9,574 nt of DNA from Eggerthellales bacterium UBA948 (GTDB taxonomy: Bacteria > Actinomycetota > Coriobacteriia > Coriobacteriales > UBA8131). The notes under the pieces were generated by a model that did not search any database, had not been told where the DNA came from, and worked only from the letters and a program-made list of their open reading frames with translations. Positions 1 to 6,150 of this stretch are shown here, one piece after another (position 1 is the first letter of the stretch; the number at the start of each line of letters is the position of its first letter). Both the position numbers and the translations under genes were made by a program. The stretch is from positions 16,034-25,607 of the forward strand of contig DBCW01000104.1 in NCBI GenBank assembly GCA_002293265.1, in the 5' to 3' direction.

Positions 1-411
1 GTCTACCAGATGACTACCTTGCTTCCATTGATGGAAAAACAAGGTTCAGGCAGTATCATTCTAACTAGTTCAGCTAGCCCGTTGCGCCCTTGCTCATGCC
101 CATCATACACAGCTTCAAAGGGAGCTACACGCGCCTATTTCATGGATCTGGCTAATCTTGCGGCACCCAAAGGAATCCGCATGAACAAGATTCATCCCGG
201 CGTAATTATTACCGATATGACCAAACAGATTACCGATCCCTCACTTAAAGGAACAGAGTTCTATGAGTCATTCATAAACATGATCCCAGCTAAAAAATTC
301 TGCCCGCCGGAAGCTGTGGCTAATGCAGCGCTATTTTTTGCTTCAGACGAATCTGAACACTGCATCGGTTGTGAGCTGCACGTTGATGATGGCTTTATCA
401 ATCAATGCTAG
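1..411 (+). CDS. Short-chain dehydrogenase/reductase (SDR), C-terminal part
   Basis: The frame is open from base 1 and stops with TAG at 409-411, so the true start and the N-terminal Rossmann glycine motif lie upstream of the window. The 136 visible codons are a little over half of a usual 250-residue classical SDR. Visible residues 20-40 carry the catalytic signature: Ser23, then Tyr36 and Lys40 in YTASK, with the normal 13-residue Ser-to-Tyr spacing. A PG turn (IHPGVIITDM) follows, then the usual C-terminal end pattern of a late F-A-S-D-E segment and a final GCELHVDDGF, matching the common 'G..l.vDGG' close. Members are cytoplasmic NAD(P)(H)-dependent oxidoreductases acting on alcohol/ketone pairs, including sugars, steroids and acyl groups. 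The substrate cannot be assigned. It is followed, 168 bp later, by a transporter gene on the same strand, and may belong to the same catabolic cassette. Confidence 0.9.
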   Translation, partial: VYQMTTLLPLMEKQGSGSIILTSSASPLRPCSCPSYTASKGATRAYFMDLANLAAPKGIRMNKIHPGVIITDMTKQITDPSLKGTEFYESFINMIPAKKFCPPEAVANAALFFASDESEHCIGCELHVDDGFINQC

Positions 412-436
412 GTTTGCCAAATCATATTTAAGAGGG

Positions 437-554
437 TGTATCAAAAATATAGACATAGCCAGATTGTCATTCTCGCGTAAGCGGCAGTCCATAATAAACG
501 GTTAGCACTATGTGAAATACTAAAGAGATTTTTCACCATAAGACTTTTGATACA
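437..554. repeat. 10-bp perfect inverted repeat flanking a 98-bp spacer
   Basis: TGTATCAAAA at 437-446 is exactly complementary, inverted, to TTTTGATACA at 545-554. The arms sit in the gap between the SDR and the transporter gene; the right arm is 12 bp before the transporter's ribosome binding site. Complementarity does not extend past the 10 bases on either side. The arms could be paired operator half-sites for a looping regulator, ends of a tiny decayed element, or chance. No transposase, and no confident -35/-10 pair, was found between them. Confidence 0.4.
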
Positions 555-565
555 ACTCCAATTTT

Positions 566-572
566 GAGGAGG
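566..572 (+). promoter_or_regulatory. Ribosome binding site of the MFS transporter gene
   Basis: GAGGAGG is a near-perfect Shine-Dalgarno sequence, 7 bases before the ATG at 580. Another ATG at 575 is in a different frame and too close to the site, so 580 is the start. Confidence 0.85.
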
Positions 573-579
573 ATATGAA

Positions 580-1824
580 ATGACTAAAACAAAACATACA
601 GGAGCGATCTTATCGCTCGTCGCTCTTTGCGTTATGTACATAATCTTTACCGGTCTGGTTTTTAATACCATCACGTTATATATGGAGCCCATCGTAGGCG
701 AGCTTGGAATCAGCCGTACTGAGTTCATGATGACAGTAACGATCTTTGGCATTATTAGTGCCATTCTCACGCTGATCGCCTTTGGTCCGGTTGTCGGCAA
801 ATTAGGTCTCAGGCTTACCTTGGCTTTAAGCGGACTGTGCATCATCATCGCTTTGGCATTTTTTGCAATGGCACAAGCACTTTTTATGCTCTACATCGGT
901 GCAGTATTGTTTGGTGTTGGAATCACATTCTTGTCGGTTGGATCAACCAGTATGGGTGTCACAACATGGTTTGCCAAACGTATGGCTACTATGATCTCAA
1001 TCGTTACTACTGCCGGTGGCGTAGCCGGCATAGTTTTTGCCCCCATCGTTGGTAGCTGGATCGCCGCAACAGGATGGCGTCAGTCTTTTTGGATCACACT
1101 TATCATCACGGTAGTTGGTACAGTTGTCATGTTCGCACTTTATTCCAATAGTCCGGAAAAACGCGGAGAGACCAAAATGTGGTCAGAGCAATTGGCAACA
1201 ACTGATGATGCAAGTGGGCAAGCAGCTGAAGAGACTGGGGTTAGCTTTAAAGAGATGTTTAAAACTTATCAGTTCTACCTGCTCTGCATTGCGTATTTAC
1301 TTACCGGCATAATCTTCTATTCAATTATGGGTAACATGGCGATCTTTTCTGCCGACCATGGGCTGGACGCAGTGCAACAAGGCAGTGTTTTATCCACAAT
1401 ATTTGCAGCTACAGCTGTCGCAATGATTCCACTAGGTGCTTTAAGCGACAAGTTTGGCACCAAGGTTTTCATGTTGGTGGCTTGCACGGCTGTCATAGTA
1501 GCGCTAGTTATCTTGACTATGGATTTTGAGGGAGCAACTTTGCTATATGTAGCAGCAGCGCTGATCGGCGTAGGTTACACTGCAGTTAACATCCCTTGCG
1601 CCGTATCTGTCATGGAGGGTCTTGGCTCGAAGGAATACGGAAAGAAGATGCCCATCGTTTTGGGTTTCATGCTTGGTGGCGTTGCCCTGGGAAACACAGT
1701 TTTGCAACTATTTTATGACCTCGGCGGTTCATATGTTCCCGGATTTATCACCTACATCGTCTTAACCGTTTTGGTTGCCGCTTTGTTATTCCCTGCAACA
1801 AAACTCGCAAAAGCAAAGAGCTAG
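580..1824 (+). CDS. Major facilitator superfamily transporter, 12 TM
   Basis: A 414-residue, strongly hydrophobic inner-membrane protein of standard MFS length. About six membrane segments lie before and six after a hydrophilic central loop at about residues 189-230, rich in charged residues and Gln/Ser/Thr. MFS motif A appears in degenerate form in the first half (G69-P-V-V-G73-K-L-G-L-R78) and more clearly in the second half (G286-A-L-S-D290-K-F-G). It should move a small organic solute using an ion gradient or by exchange. The general pattern recalls the oxalate/formate antiporter and monocarboxylate-like branch, but that is an impression and the substrate is unknown. An excellent ribosome binding site supports the start. 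The alcohol dehydrogenase gene follows after 41 bp with its own binding site, so the two are probably co-transcribed. The transporter presumably imports the substrate, or exports the product, of the flanking oxidoreductases. Confidence 0.9.
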   Translation: MTKTKHTGAILSLVALCVMYIIFTGLVFNTITLYMEPIVGELGISRTEFMMTVTIFGIISAILTLIAFGPVVGKLGLRLTLALSGLCIIIALAFFAMAQALFMLYIGAVLFGVGITFLSVGSTSMGVTTWFAKRMATMISIVTTAGGVAGIVFAPIVGSWIAATGWRQSFWITLIITVVGTVVMFALYSNSPEKRGETKMWSEQLATTDDASGQAAEETGVSFKEMFKTYQFYLLCIAYLLTGIIFYSIMGNMAIFSADHGLDAVQQGSVLSTIFAATAVAMIPLGALSDKFGTKVFMLVACTAVIVALVILTMDFEGATLLYVAAALIGVGYTAVNIPCAVSVMEGLGSKEYGKKMPIVLGFMLGGVALGNTVLQLFYDLGGSYVPGFITYIVLTVLVAALLFPATKLAKAKS

Positions 1825-1865
1825 CAGTATTGGGTAATGATCACACTAATTATTAAGGAGTAAAA

Positions 1866-2915
1866 ATGGCTGAAACAATGAAAGGTCTGATTCTCACCGA
1901 GAAAGGAAAGGTTGCTCTGGGCGAAAGACCTATTCCCAAGCCCGGTCCGCTGGAGGCATTGGTGCGCACTACATGCGTAGCAACCTGCAATACCGATCAT
2001 GAGATCGTTGAAGAGTTAATCATGCCGCCTGCTGTAGGTAGGTTTGTTGGACATGAAGGAGTGGGTGTGGTCGAAGCTGTAGGCTCTGAAGTGCAGCACT
2101 TCAAAGTTGGCGACAGAATCTGCGTGCCCTCGCTGACACCTTCTTGGGACGATATCACCACGCAAAAAGGCTGGCCGCAGTTTGGACGCGGTGGCATGGC
2201 GTTTGATTGGTGCCTCACCAGAGACGGAACCTTTGGCGAGTTTTTCTGCGTGCGAAATGTTGATATGAATTGCGCAAAGATACCCGATAACGTAAACGAT
2301 ATCCAAGCAGTCATGGTTACCGACATGCTCTCAACAGCATGGAATGGCGTTGAGAAATCTGAGATCGAGATTGGCAACAGCGTTGTCGTGTTTGGTATCG
2401 GGCCTGTTGGTCTGTGCTCTATCGGAGCTGCAATACTTAAGGGTGCGGGACGCGTTTATGCTGTCGGCACCAATCCTAAAGGTGCAGAGCTGGCAAAAAT
2501 GTACGGTGCTACAGATATTATCAGCTACAAAGACGGTGACATCGTCGAGCAGATTTTAGAACTTAATGGTGGTGCGGTTGATGTGAGCATCGTTGCCGGA
2601 GGTCCGGCATCTTGTATGGCACAAGCCATAACAATGACCCGTGGTGGCGGTAGCGTATGCAGTGTAAACGCTTTCTACGAAGATGTTGTCATCCCTGTGG
2701 CTTCCTGGAACAGCGGCATGAAAACGCAGACCATAAAGGGGCATCAGTGCACAGGTGGACGCGATCTCTTTGAGCGCTACCTAGCCATGATCTCAATCGG
2801 TCGTTTTGATCCCGAGCCGATAGTATCACACACCTTTAAGGGATTAGAAGGATTAGAAGACTGCCTTTGGGCGAAGAAAGATGCTGATTGCATCAAACCG
2901 GTATGTGTCCTTTAA
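1866..2915 (+). CDS. Zinc-type alcohol dehydrogenase, secondary-alcohol dehydrogenase-like
   Basis: A 349-residue medium-chain dehydrogenase. Throughout its length it resembles the NADP-dependent secondary-alcohol dehydrogenases of Clostridium beijerinckii and Thermoanaerobacter brockii. The catalytic zinc ligands of that group are present: Cys41, His63, Glu64 (GHEGVG) and Asp153 (VTDMLSTAWNG). The four-cysteine structural zinc loop of horse-liver-type enzymes is absent, as in the clostridial group. The Rossmann motif is G177-I-G179-P-V-G182. The phosphate-binding Gly-Ser-Arg of the NADP enzymes is replaced by Gly201-Thr202-Asn203, although Tyr221 is kept, so NAD(H) preference is possible. 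The enzyme should interconvert an alcohol and a ketone or aldehyde in the cytoplasm. AAGGAG at 1855-1860, 5 bases before ATG, fixes the start. Met5 is a possible alternative and would give a start nearer to that of homologues. It lies 41 bp after the transporter and 77 bp before the chaperone gene. Confidence 0.92.
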   Translation: MAETMKGLILTEKGKVALGERPIPKPGPLEALVRTTCVATCNTDHEIVEELIMPPAVGRFVGHEGVGVVEAVGSEVQHFKVGDRICVPSLTPSWDDITTQKGWPQFGRGGMAFDWCLTRDGTFGEFFCVRNVDMNCAKIPDNVNDIQAVMVTDMLSTAWNGVEKSEIEIGNSVVVFGIGPVGLCSIGAAILKGAGRVYAVGTNPKGAELAKMYGATDIISYKDGDIVEQILELNGGAVDVSIVAGGPASCMAQAITMTRGGGSVCSVNAFYEDVVIPVASWNSGMKTQTIKGHQCTGGRDLFERYLAMISIGRFDPEPIVSHTFKGLEGLEDCLWAKKDADCIKPVCVL

Positions 2916-2992
2916 AAGACTTCACTACTAACATATGGCTGCTAAGTTGCAAGAACAATTGGAATTGGCAAATTAATGAATTGGAGTAAATT

Positions 2993-3661
2993 ATGCAAGT
3001 CACAAAACAGTTGGTAGAAATGATGCGCCTGACCGCCAGGGCATTTGAGCGCGAGGCTGACGAGGAGTTAATTGAACAGGCACGTGCATTTGTCGAAAGT
3101 CAAATAGATGGCCTTGATCGCAAAACTCAAGCCTTGGTTTTAACCGCTACCAAGCAGCTTCAACAAGCATTATCGGGTTTTGACAAATCAGATAATAAGA
3201 CCGAGTGGCTCGACTACCTATCTGCCGGATACGCAGAACTGTTTTTAGGCGTTGCCGAAGAACCGATAGCTCCTTTTGAATCCGTCTATCTTGGCGCCGA
3301 AAAAACTCTTTATGAGAAGCAATACTTTGAAGTGACCGCATTTATGAAAGAGTACGAATTTGCCAAACCTGCTGATTTCAACGAGCCGGAAGACCATATA
3401 GCGATAGAGTGGGCTTTCCTATATAGCATGTTGTCGCGTTCATTAAAACTACGCGAAACAGACGAGGCTATAAAAGCTGACGAGCTTGATGCTGCAGCAA
3501 CATGCTTTGCGCAGGATCATCTTGGTTTATGGAATGAAAGAGCTTGCGATGACTTTTTAAAAAGTGACGACAGTAACGGTTTCTACAGCGCTTTTGCTAG
3601 TTTAGCAAAAGCAGCAATGCTTGAGTTTATGGTTATATCAGCACCTAGGAGCGTTGACTAA
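2993..3661 (+). CDS. TorD/DmsD-family molybdoenzyme maturation chaperone
   Basis: A 222-residue, acidic, all-helical-looking soluble protein of normal length for the family. Two family signatures are visible: an A93-P-F-E-S-V-Y-L segment, and the E131-P-E-D-H135-IAIE segment matching the conserved E-P-x-D-H motif. These proteins bind the twin-arginine signal or apo-form of a DMSO-reductase-family catalytic subunit and hold it until the molybdopterin cofactor is inserted and it is exported. GGAG at 2984-2987, 5 bases before ATG, supports the start. No molybdoenzyme is encoded in the window; its client presumably lies upstream of the SDR or elsewhere. The gene is the last of the plus-strand cluster. 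Its final 24 bases overlap, tail to tail, the 3' end of a minus-strand cysteine-rich gene. The family assignment is firm; which enzyme it serves is not known. Confidence 0.88.
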   Translation: MQVTKQLVEMMRLTARAFEREADEELIEQARAFVESQIDGLDRKTQALVLTATKQLQQALSGFDKSDNKTEWLDYLSAGYAELFLGVAEEPIAPFESVYLGAEKTLYEKQYFEVTAFMKEYEFAKPADFNEPEDHIAIEWAFLYSMLSRSLKLRETDEAIKADELDAAATCFAQDHLGLWNERACDDFLKSDDSNGFYSAFASLAKAAMLEFMVISAPRSVD

Positions 3662-3877
3662 AAAGAACTCGCAACTTCTGCAGCACTCTTTGATTGCAAC
3701 ACTACGGTCTACGGTTGCATCTAGCAGTAAGTTAAAATCGGTCGCAACTTTGTGTTGCGACCGATCACAATTTGTATAGCGACATTCTGTTGGACAAACT
3801 CCATCCGTACTGGAAGTTGCATGAGGACAACGACTCCACATTTCCTCGTCGCATCCTCGTATTTGCCAACAGTGCAT
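3638..3877 (-). CDS. Small cysteine-rich CW-type protein
   Basis: A 79-residue protein with ten cysteines: 3, 9, 17, 28, 32, 37, 65, 66, 69 and 79. It begins M-H-C-W-Q-I-R-G-C and continues with a C17-P, a C28-P-x-x-C32 pair and a C-terminal C65-C-R-S-C69-E-F-F. This matches a recurring anaerobe pattern in which CW..(x)..C, CP and a final CxxCEF(F/Y) are spaced across a short domain. The same module occurs alone or attached to sensor proteins, and is suspected, not proven, to bind metal or an Fe-S group. An in-frame stop 12 bases upstream forces the ATG at 3875-3877; no good ribosome binding site precedes it, which lowers confidence. It overlaps the TorD gene by 24 bp at its 3' end, and contains a strong hairpin over codons 38-47. 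The regular cysteine pattern argues that it is a real gene, not a chance frame. Confidence 0.68.
   Translation of the reverse strand: MHCWQIRGCDEEMWSRCPHATSSTDGVCPTECRYTNCDRSQHKVATDFNLLLDATVDRSVAIKECCRSCEFFLVNAPRC
3737..3765 (-). terminator. 12-bp perfect hairpin followed by T-rich stretch (possible terminator or attenuator)
   Basis: ATCGGTCGCAAC (3737-3748) pairs perfectly with GTTGCGACCGAT (3754-3765) across a 5-base loop. Read on the minus strand the stem is followed by TTTTAACTTA, a moderate T tract. Read on the plus strand, the bases after it (CACAATTTG) are a poor tract. It could therefore stop minus-strand transcripts from the Nfu gene and may also help end the plus-strand TorD transcript. 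It lies within the coding sequence of the small cysteine-rich protein, so an attenuator or mRNA-stability role is equally possible. Confidence 0.5.
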
Positions 3878-3921
3878 ATTAACGTTGCGCTATCTGGTTA
3901 TTGTCGTAAATGTAGGGCAAT

Positions 3922-4152
3922 TTAGCCGGCAGGAACAACTTTGGTAATCTCAGGAATCTTGCTCTTGAGCACGCGCTCTACACTGTTCGCCAAAGTAAGT
4001 TGGCTCATAGGACAACCTTTGCAGGCACCTTGAAGTTCAACTTCAACAACACCGTCTTCGGTCACGTTTACCAGTTCTACATCGCCGCCGTCAGCCTGAA
4101 GGGTAGGACGGATTAGCTGCAGGGCATCTTCAACACTTTTTCTATCTATCAT
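3922..4152 (-). CDS. Nfu-type iron-sulfur cluster scaffold (NifU C-terminal domain protein)
   Basis: A 76-residue protein that consists only of the NifU C-terminal (Nfu) domain. It shows the family's early I-R-P-x-L-Q-A-D-G-G-D-V segment at residues 14-25. The cluster-binding C44-K-G-C47-P-M-S motif follows, then a helix ending in I-P-E-I. Two such subunits normally bridge one 4Fe-4S cluster through the four CxxC cysteines and pass it to apo-proteins in the cytoplasm. The length is normal for stand-alone bacterial Nfu. GAGGAT, read on the minus strand about 8 bases before the ATG, is a good ribosome binding site. There are 44 bp between its stop and the start of the cysteine-rich gene downstream, which lies on the same strand, so the two could be co-transcribed. 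No other Fe-S assembly genes are in the window. Confidence 0.93.
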   Translation of the reverse strand: MIDRKSVEDALQLIRPTLQADGGDVELVNVTEDGVVEVELQGACKGCPMSQLTLANSVERVLKSKIPEITKVVPAG

Positions 4153-4175
4153 GAATAATCCTCATTACTTATAAG

Positions 4176-4190
4176 GCGCGCCAAGCGCGC
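4176..4190 (-). promoter_or_regulatory. GC-only hairpin in the Nfu leader
   Basis: GCGCGC, loop CAA, GCGCGC stands out in an AT-rich intergenic region. It lies between the Nfu ribosome binding site and the candidate -10 at 4211-4216, so it would be in the 5' leader of the mRNA. There is no T tract after it, so it is not an obvious terminator. The alternating GC run is also self-complementary within each arm. Its role is unknown. Confidence 0.35.
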
Positions 4191-4210
4191 TATCCACTAG
4201 TGATTTGAAT

Positions 4211-4216
4211 ATTATA
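4211..4216 (-). promoter_or_regulatory. Candidate -10 element for the Nfu gene
   Basis: The minus strand reads TATAAT exactly here, about 60 bases before the Nfu start codon. No convincing -35 hexamer is found at 16-18 bases and there is no extended TG, so only the consensus -10 supports the call. Confidence 0.3.
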
Positions 4217-4244
4217 ACTTAGTGGCCGAAAAGGTATATACAAA

Positions 4245-4267
4245 ATCCAATTTGTGTTAATTTGGAT
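4245..4267. promoter_or_regulatory. Spaced dyad upstream of the patatin gene, possible operator
   Basis: ATCCAA at 4245-4250 and TTGGAT at 4262-4267 form an inverted pair with an 11-base AT-rich spacer. It sits between two divergent genes, 44 bp before the patatin start. The geometry suits a dimeric regulator, but a 6-bp dyad can arise by chance. Confidence 0.3.
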
Positions 4268-4310
4268 ACTTAAGAAAGTGTCGACAAGACAGCCATAAGG
4301 GGAAGCTACG

Positions 4311-5306
4311 ATGTCAAAGAACAATATGGCAAGGGGAATTGAAGATGCGGTACTTAGCTTAACAAAAGAAGAAGTGATGGAGAGATGTTTAGCCGGTTAC
4401 CAAACTATGGAGCATCCCGAGTACTCTCCGGCCTGGGAAAAAAGCAAGCCGCAAGATTTCAACTTGGTGCTTGAAGGTGGCGGATTTAGAGGGCAGTTCA
4501 CCAATGGCGTGTTGGACTTTTTTATGGACGAGGGAATTTTTCCAACAACTGTGATTGGCGTGTCAGCAGGAGCACTAACAGGCGCCAACTTTGCCGCCGG
4601 CATGAGGGGTCGCACAAATTGCCTGAACACCAAATACTGCGACTATTGGCGCTATTTTAGTATGCGGGCATTATTGGTAAAGGGCGATGTCTTTGATGTT
4701 GATTTTACTTTTGGAAAAATGCTTAAAGAAACTGATCCTTATGATTTTAATGCTCAATTTAACTCCCCTATTAAACTTGTAACTGTTGCCAGCAATATTG
4801 AAACTGGCGGTGCTGATTATCATAAGATGGGCGACATCGACAAAGAAATGGACTACCTAAGAGCTTCAGCAGCTATGCCTATCGTGAGCCGTGTTGTACA
4901 TGTTGGTGGCAAGAAACTTCTTGACGGTGGCATAGCCGATAGTGTTCCGATAGAATACTCAAAGACGCTCGGAGCAAGAAAGCATGTAGTTGTTCTTACT
5001 CAAGATGCAACTTATATTAAAGGTCCAAATAAAACAATGCCAATACCGCAGGTGCTCTACAAAAAGTATCCCAAGTTTATTACAGCAATGCGCGACAGGC
5101 ATATAGGATATAACCGCACCTATAAGCAACTTGTTCACATGCATAGTGATGGCGAGATATTCATAATACGCCCACAAAAACCGGTCACTGTGGGCACTAT
5201 GGAAAATGACAAACGTAAGCTCTATGCGCTATACCTAAGCGGTTACGAAGAAGCCAAGCGTAATTATGCAGCGCTGGAAGCATACCTTAAAGAAGCGCCA
5301 ATTTAA
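4311..5306 (+). CDS. Patatin-like phospholipase
   Basis: A 331-residue patatin-family serine hydrolase. The oxyanion-hole loop G56-G-G-F-R60-G, the nucleophile elbow G83-V-S85-A-G87 and the dyad aspartate D205-G-G207 are all present in order and at normal spacing. Ser85 and Asp205 form the predicted catalytic dyad. The R184-A-S-A-A-M-P segment before the Asp is typical of the bacterial RssA/YjjU-like branch. About 50 residues precede the core, and a basic C-terminal part follows. No signal peptide or membrane segment is evident, so it should act on acyl esters of phospholipids or other lipids from the cytoplasmic side. AAGGGGA at 4297-4303, 7 bases before ATG, fixes the start; Met6 is a weaker alternative. 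It stands alone: divergent from Nfu and convergent with the toxin gene. There is no cyclase or other immune partner beside it, so a housekeeping lipid role is more likely than defence. Confidence 0.93.
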   Translation: MSKNNMARGIEDAVLSLTKEEVMERCLAGYQTMEHPEYSPAWEKSKPQDFNLVLEGGGFRGQFTNGVLDFFMDEGIFPTTVIGVSAGALTGANFAAGMRGRTNCLNTKYCDYWRYFSMRALLVKGDVFDVDFTFGKMLKETDPYDFNAQFNSPIKLVTVASNIETGGADYHKMGDIDKEMDYLRASAAMPIVSRVVHVGGKKLLDGGIADSVPIEYSKTLGARKHVVVLTQDATYIKGPNKTMPIPQVLYKKYPKFITAMRDRHIGYNRTYKQLVHMHSDGEIFIIRPQKPVTVGTMENDKRKLYALYLSGYEEAKRNYAALEAYLKEAPI

Positions 5307-5348
5307 TCATTGCACTCCATCTTCTGCTCAGTTTGCTTACATATTTAA

Positions 5349-5804
5349 TCAATAATCAATCACCGCGTAGTTAAATCCTTGCGCCTCAAGCTTCTCGAAC
5401 AACTCTGCTGGTGTTATTGCCGTAACTTTACTCTGCGTAAAGTCCTTTACGTTACGAGTTATTATGTAATCAGCCTTAATTTTTGCTGCGCATTCAGCCA
5501 GCAGGCAATCTTCAAAATCATCCCATTTTTTTGTCAGAGCAGCTTTTGCGTCATCCGCCGTGACCCCTATTGGATGTAAATAAGATAGATTTGCTTCGAT
5601 CATTTCTTGAGTAACCTTTGATCCATAATCTCTTTTAAGAAGATAAAAAAGATCAGTAAGAATATTTACAGCAATAAAGGTCTTTGCTTCTCTAGTTATA
5701 CCCAGCATACAGACTTTCCTGGCTAATTCGTAAAACCCTTCTCGCTTATTGATGTTGTCAAGAATGATGTTGGTATCCAATACGAGCGTTAATTTTTCTT
5801 TCAT
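5349..5804 (-). CDS. PIN-domain toxin of a type II toxin-antitoxin pair
   Basis: A 151-residue PIN-domain ribonuclease, slightly longer than typical VapC (about 130). The acidic active-site residues are visible: Asp10 in L-V-L-D-T-N, probably Asp51 in the second conserved position, the D96-F-E98-D99 cluster, and the I-I-T-R-N-V-K-D121-F block. This matches the PIN_3-like branch. Such proteins cleave RNA, often tRNA or rRNA, using Mg2+ or Mn2+, and are held inactive by the partner antitoxin. The ATG at 5802-5804 overlaps the antitoxin stop by 4 bases (ATGA). There is no separate strong ribosome binding site, so translation is probably coupled to the antitoxin. The 3' end faces the patatin gene with 42 bp between stops and no clear hairpin there. 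Nucleolytic function and the pairing are well supported; the RNA target is unknown. Confidence 0.88.
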   Translation of the reverse strand: MKEKLTLVLDTNIILDNINKREGFYELARKVCMLGITREAKTFIAVNILTDLFYLLKRDYGSKVTQEMIEANLSYLHPIGVTADDAKAALTKKWDDFEDCLLAECAAKIKADYIITRNVKDFTQSKVTAITPAELFEKLEAQGFNYAVIDY

Positions 5805-6085
5805 AGCACATCGCCGTAACGCTCTCTAAGACGCGCCTCTCTGATCTCGTCGTCTGTCACTTTACGCTGGTCTAGAGTGTGAAAAGAATCAAGTGCGACA
5901 ACCATCGCTCTTATTTCCTCTTCACTAGGTCTATCATAATCATCAAACGGCAAAGCGTCGTGTTCAACCACATAATCAAATAATCTTTGCACCGCTTGCG
6001 ATGGCGTATAGTTATAACGAAGCATAGTTTCTGTGCCCCGTTTTTTCAAATCATCATCAAGCCTTACTGTCAAAATCGAACTCAT
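5801..6085 (-). CDS. RelB/DinJ-type antitoxin
   Basis: A 94-residue protein with an N-terminal ribbon-helix-helix. A beta strand (I4-LTVRL-D10) is followed by an amphipathic helix, then a Y-T-P-S29-Q-A-V turn entering the second helix, as in RelB/DinJ. The C-terminal half is acidic then basic (residues 50-94) and should wrap the toxin. AAGGAT read on the minus strand, about 8 bases before the ATG, marks the start. The stop TGA overlaps the toxin ATG. RelB/DinJ folds more often pair with RelE/YafQ toxins; here the partner is a PIN nuclease. The protein most likely dimerises on the palindrome just upstream and represses its own promoter. Confidence 0.87.
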   Translation of the reverse strand: MSSILTVRLDDDLKKRGTETMLRYNYTPSQAVQRLFDYVVEHDALPFDDYDRPSEEEIRAMVVALDSFHTLDQRKVTDDEIREARLRERYGDVL

Positions 6086-6122
6086 GGCAATCCTTATAAA
6101 TGGAAGCGTTCACTTACGACGC

Positions 6123-6144
6123 AATGTATTACATGTAATACATT
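6123..6144. promoter_or_regulatory. Perfect 22-bp palindrome, probable antitoxin operator
   Basis: AATGTATTACATGTAATACATT is identical on both strands. It lies 38 bp upstream of the antitoxin start, where ribbon-helix-helix antitoxins normally bind, and overlaps the extended -10 at 6142-6150. Binding here would block RNA polymerase, giving negative autoregulation. The sequence is seen; that it is the operator is inferred. Confidence 0.75.
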
Positions 6145-6150
6145 ATATCA
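6142..6150 (-). promoter_or_regulatory. Extended -10 promoter of the toxin-antitoxin operon
   Basis: The minus strand reads TGATATAAT, a consensus -10 preceded by the TGn extension. No good -35 lies 16-18 bases further upstream, which extended -10 promoters tolerate. Transcription would start near 6135, in the centre of the palindrome, giving a leader of about 50 bases. Confidence 0.6.

Noticed and set aside
441..848. 135-codon open frame on the minus strand
   Set aside because: It lies antisense to the start of the transporter gene, has no ribosome binding site or recognisable motif, and its content mirrors the transporter codons.
1997..2377. 126-codon minus-strand open frame
   Set aside because: It is antisense to the well-supported alcohol dehydrogenase catalytic domain and shows no family motif.
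2841..2858. Tandem 9-bp repeat GGATTAGAA x2
   Set aside because: It encodes GLEGLE in a region where the clostridial homologues have the same length, so it is not an insertion; coincidental codon use.
2935..2976. 13-residue open frame between the dehydrogenase and the chaperone genes
   Set aside because: ATG to TAA reading MAAKLQEQLELAN, but no ribosome binding site precedes it; most likely chance.
4311..5306. Patatin-like enzyme as a CBASS or other anti-phage effector
   Set aside because: No cyclic-nucleotide synthase, ubiquitin-like or other immune gene is adjacent; neighbours are an Nfu scaffold and a toxin-antitoxin pair, and the sequence fits housekeeping RssA/YjjU-like lipases.
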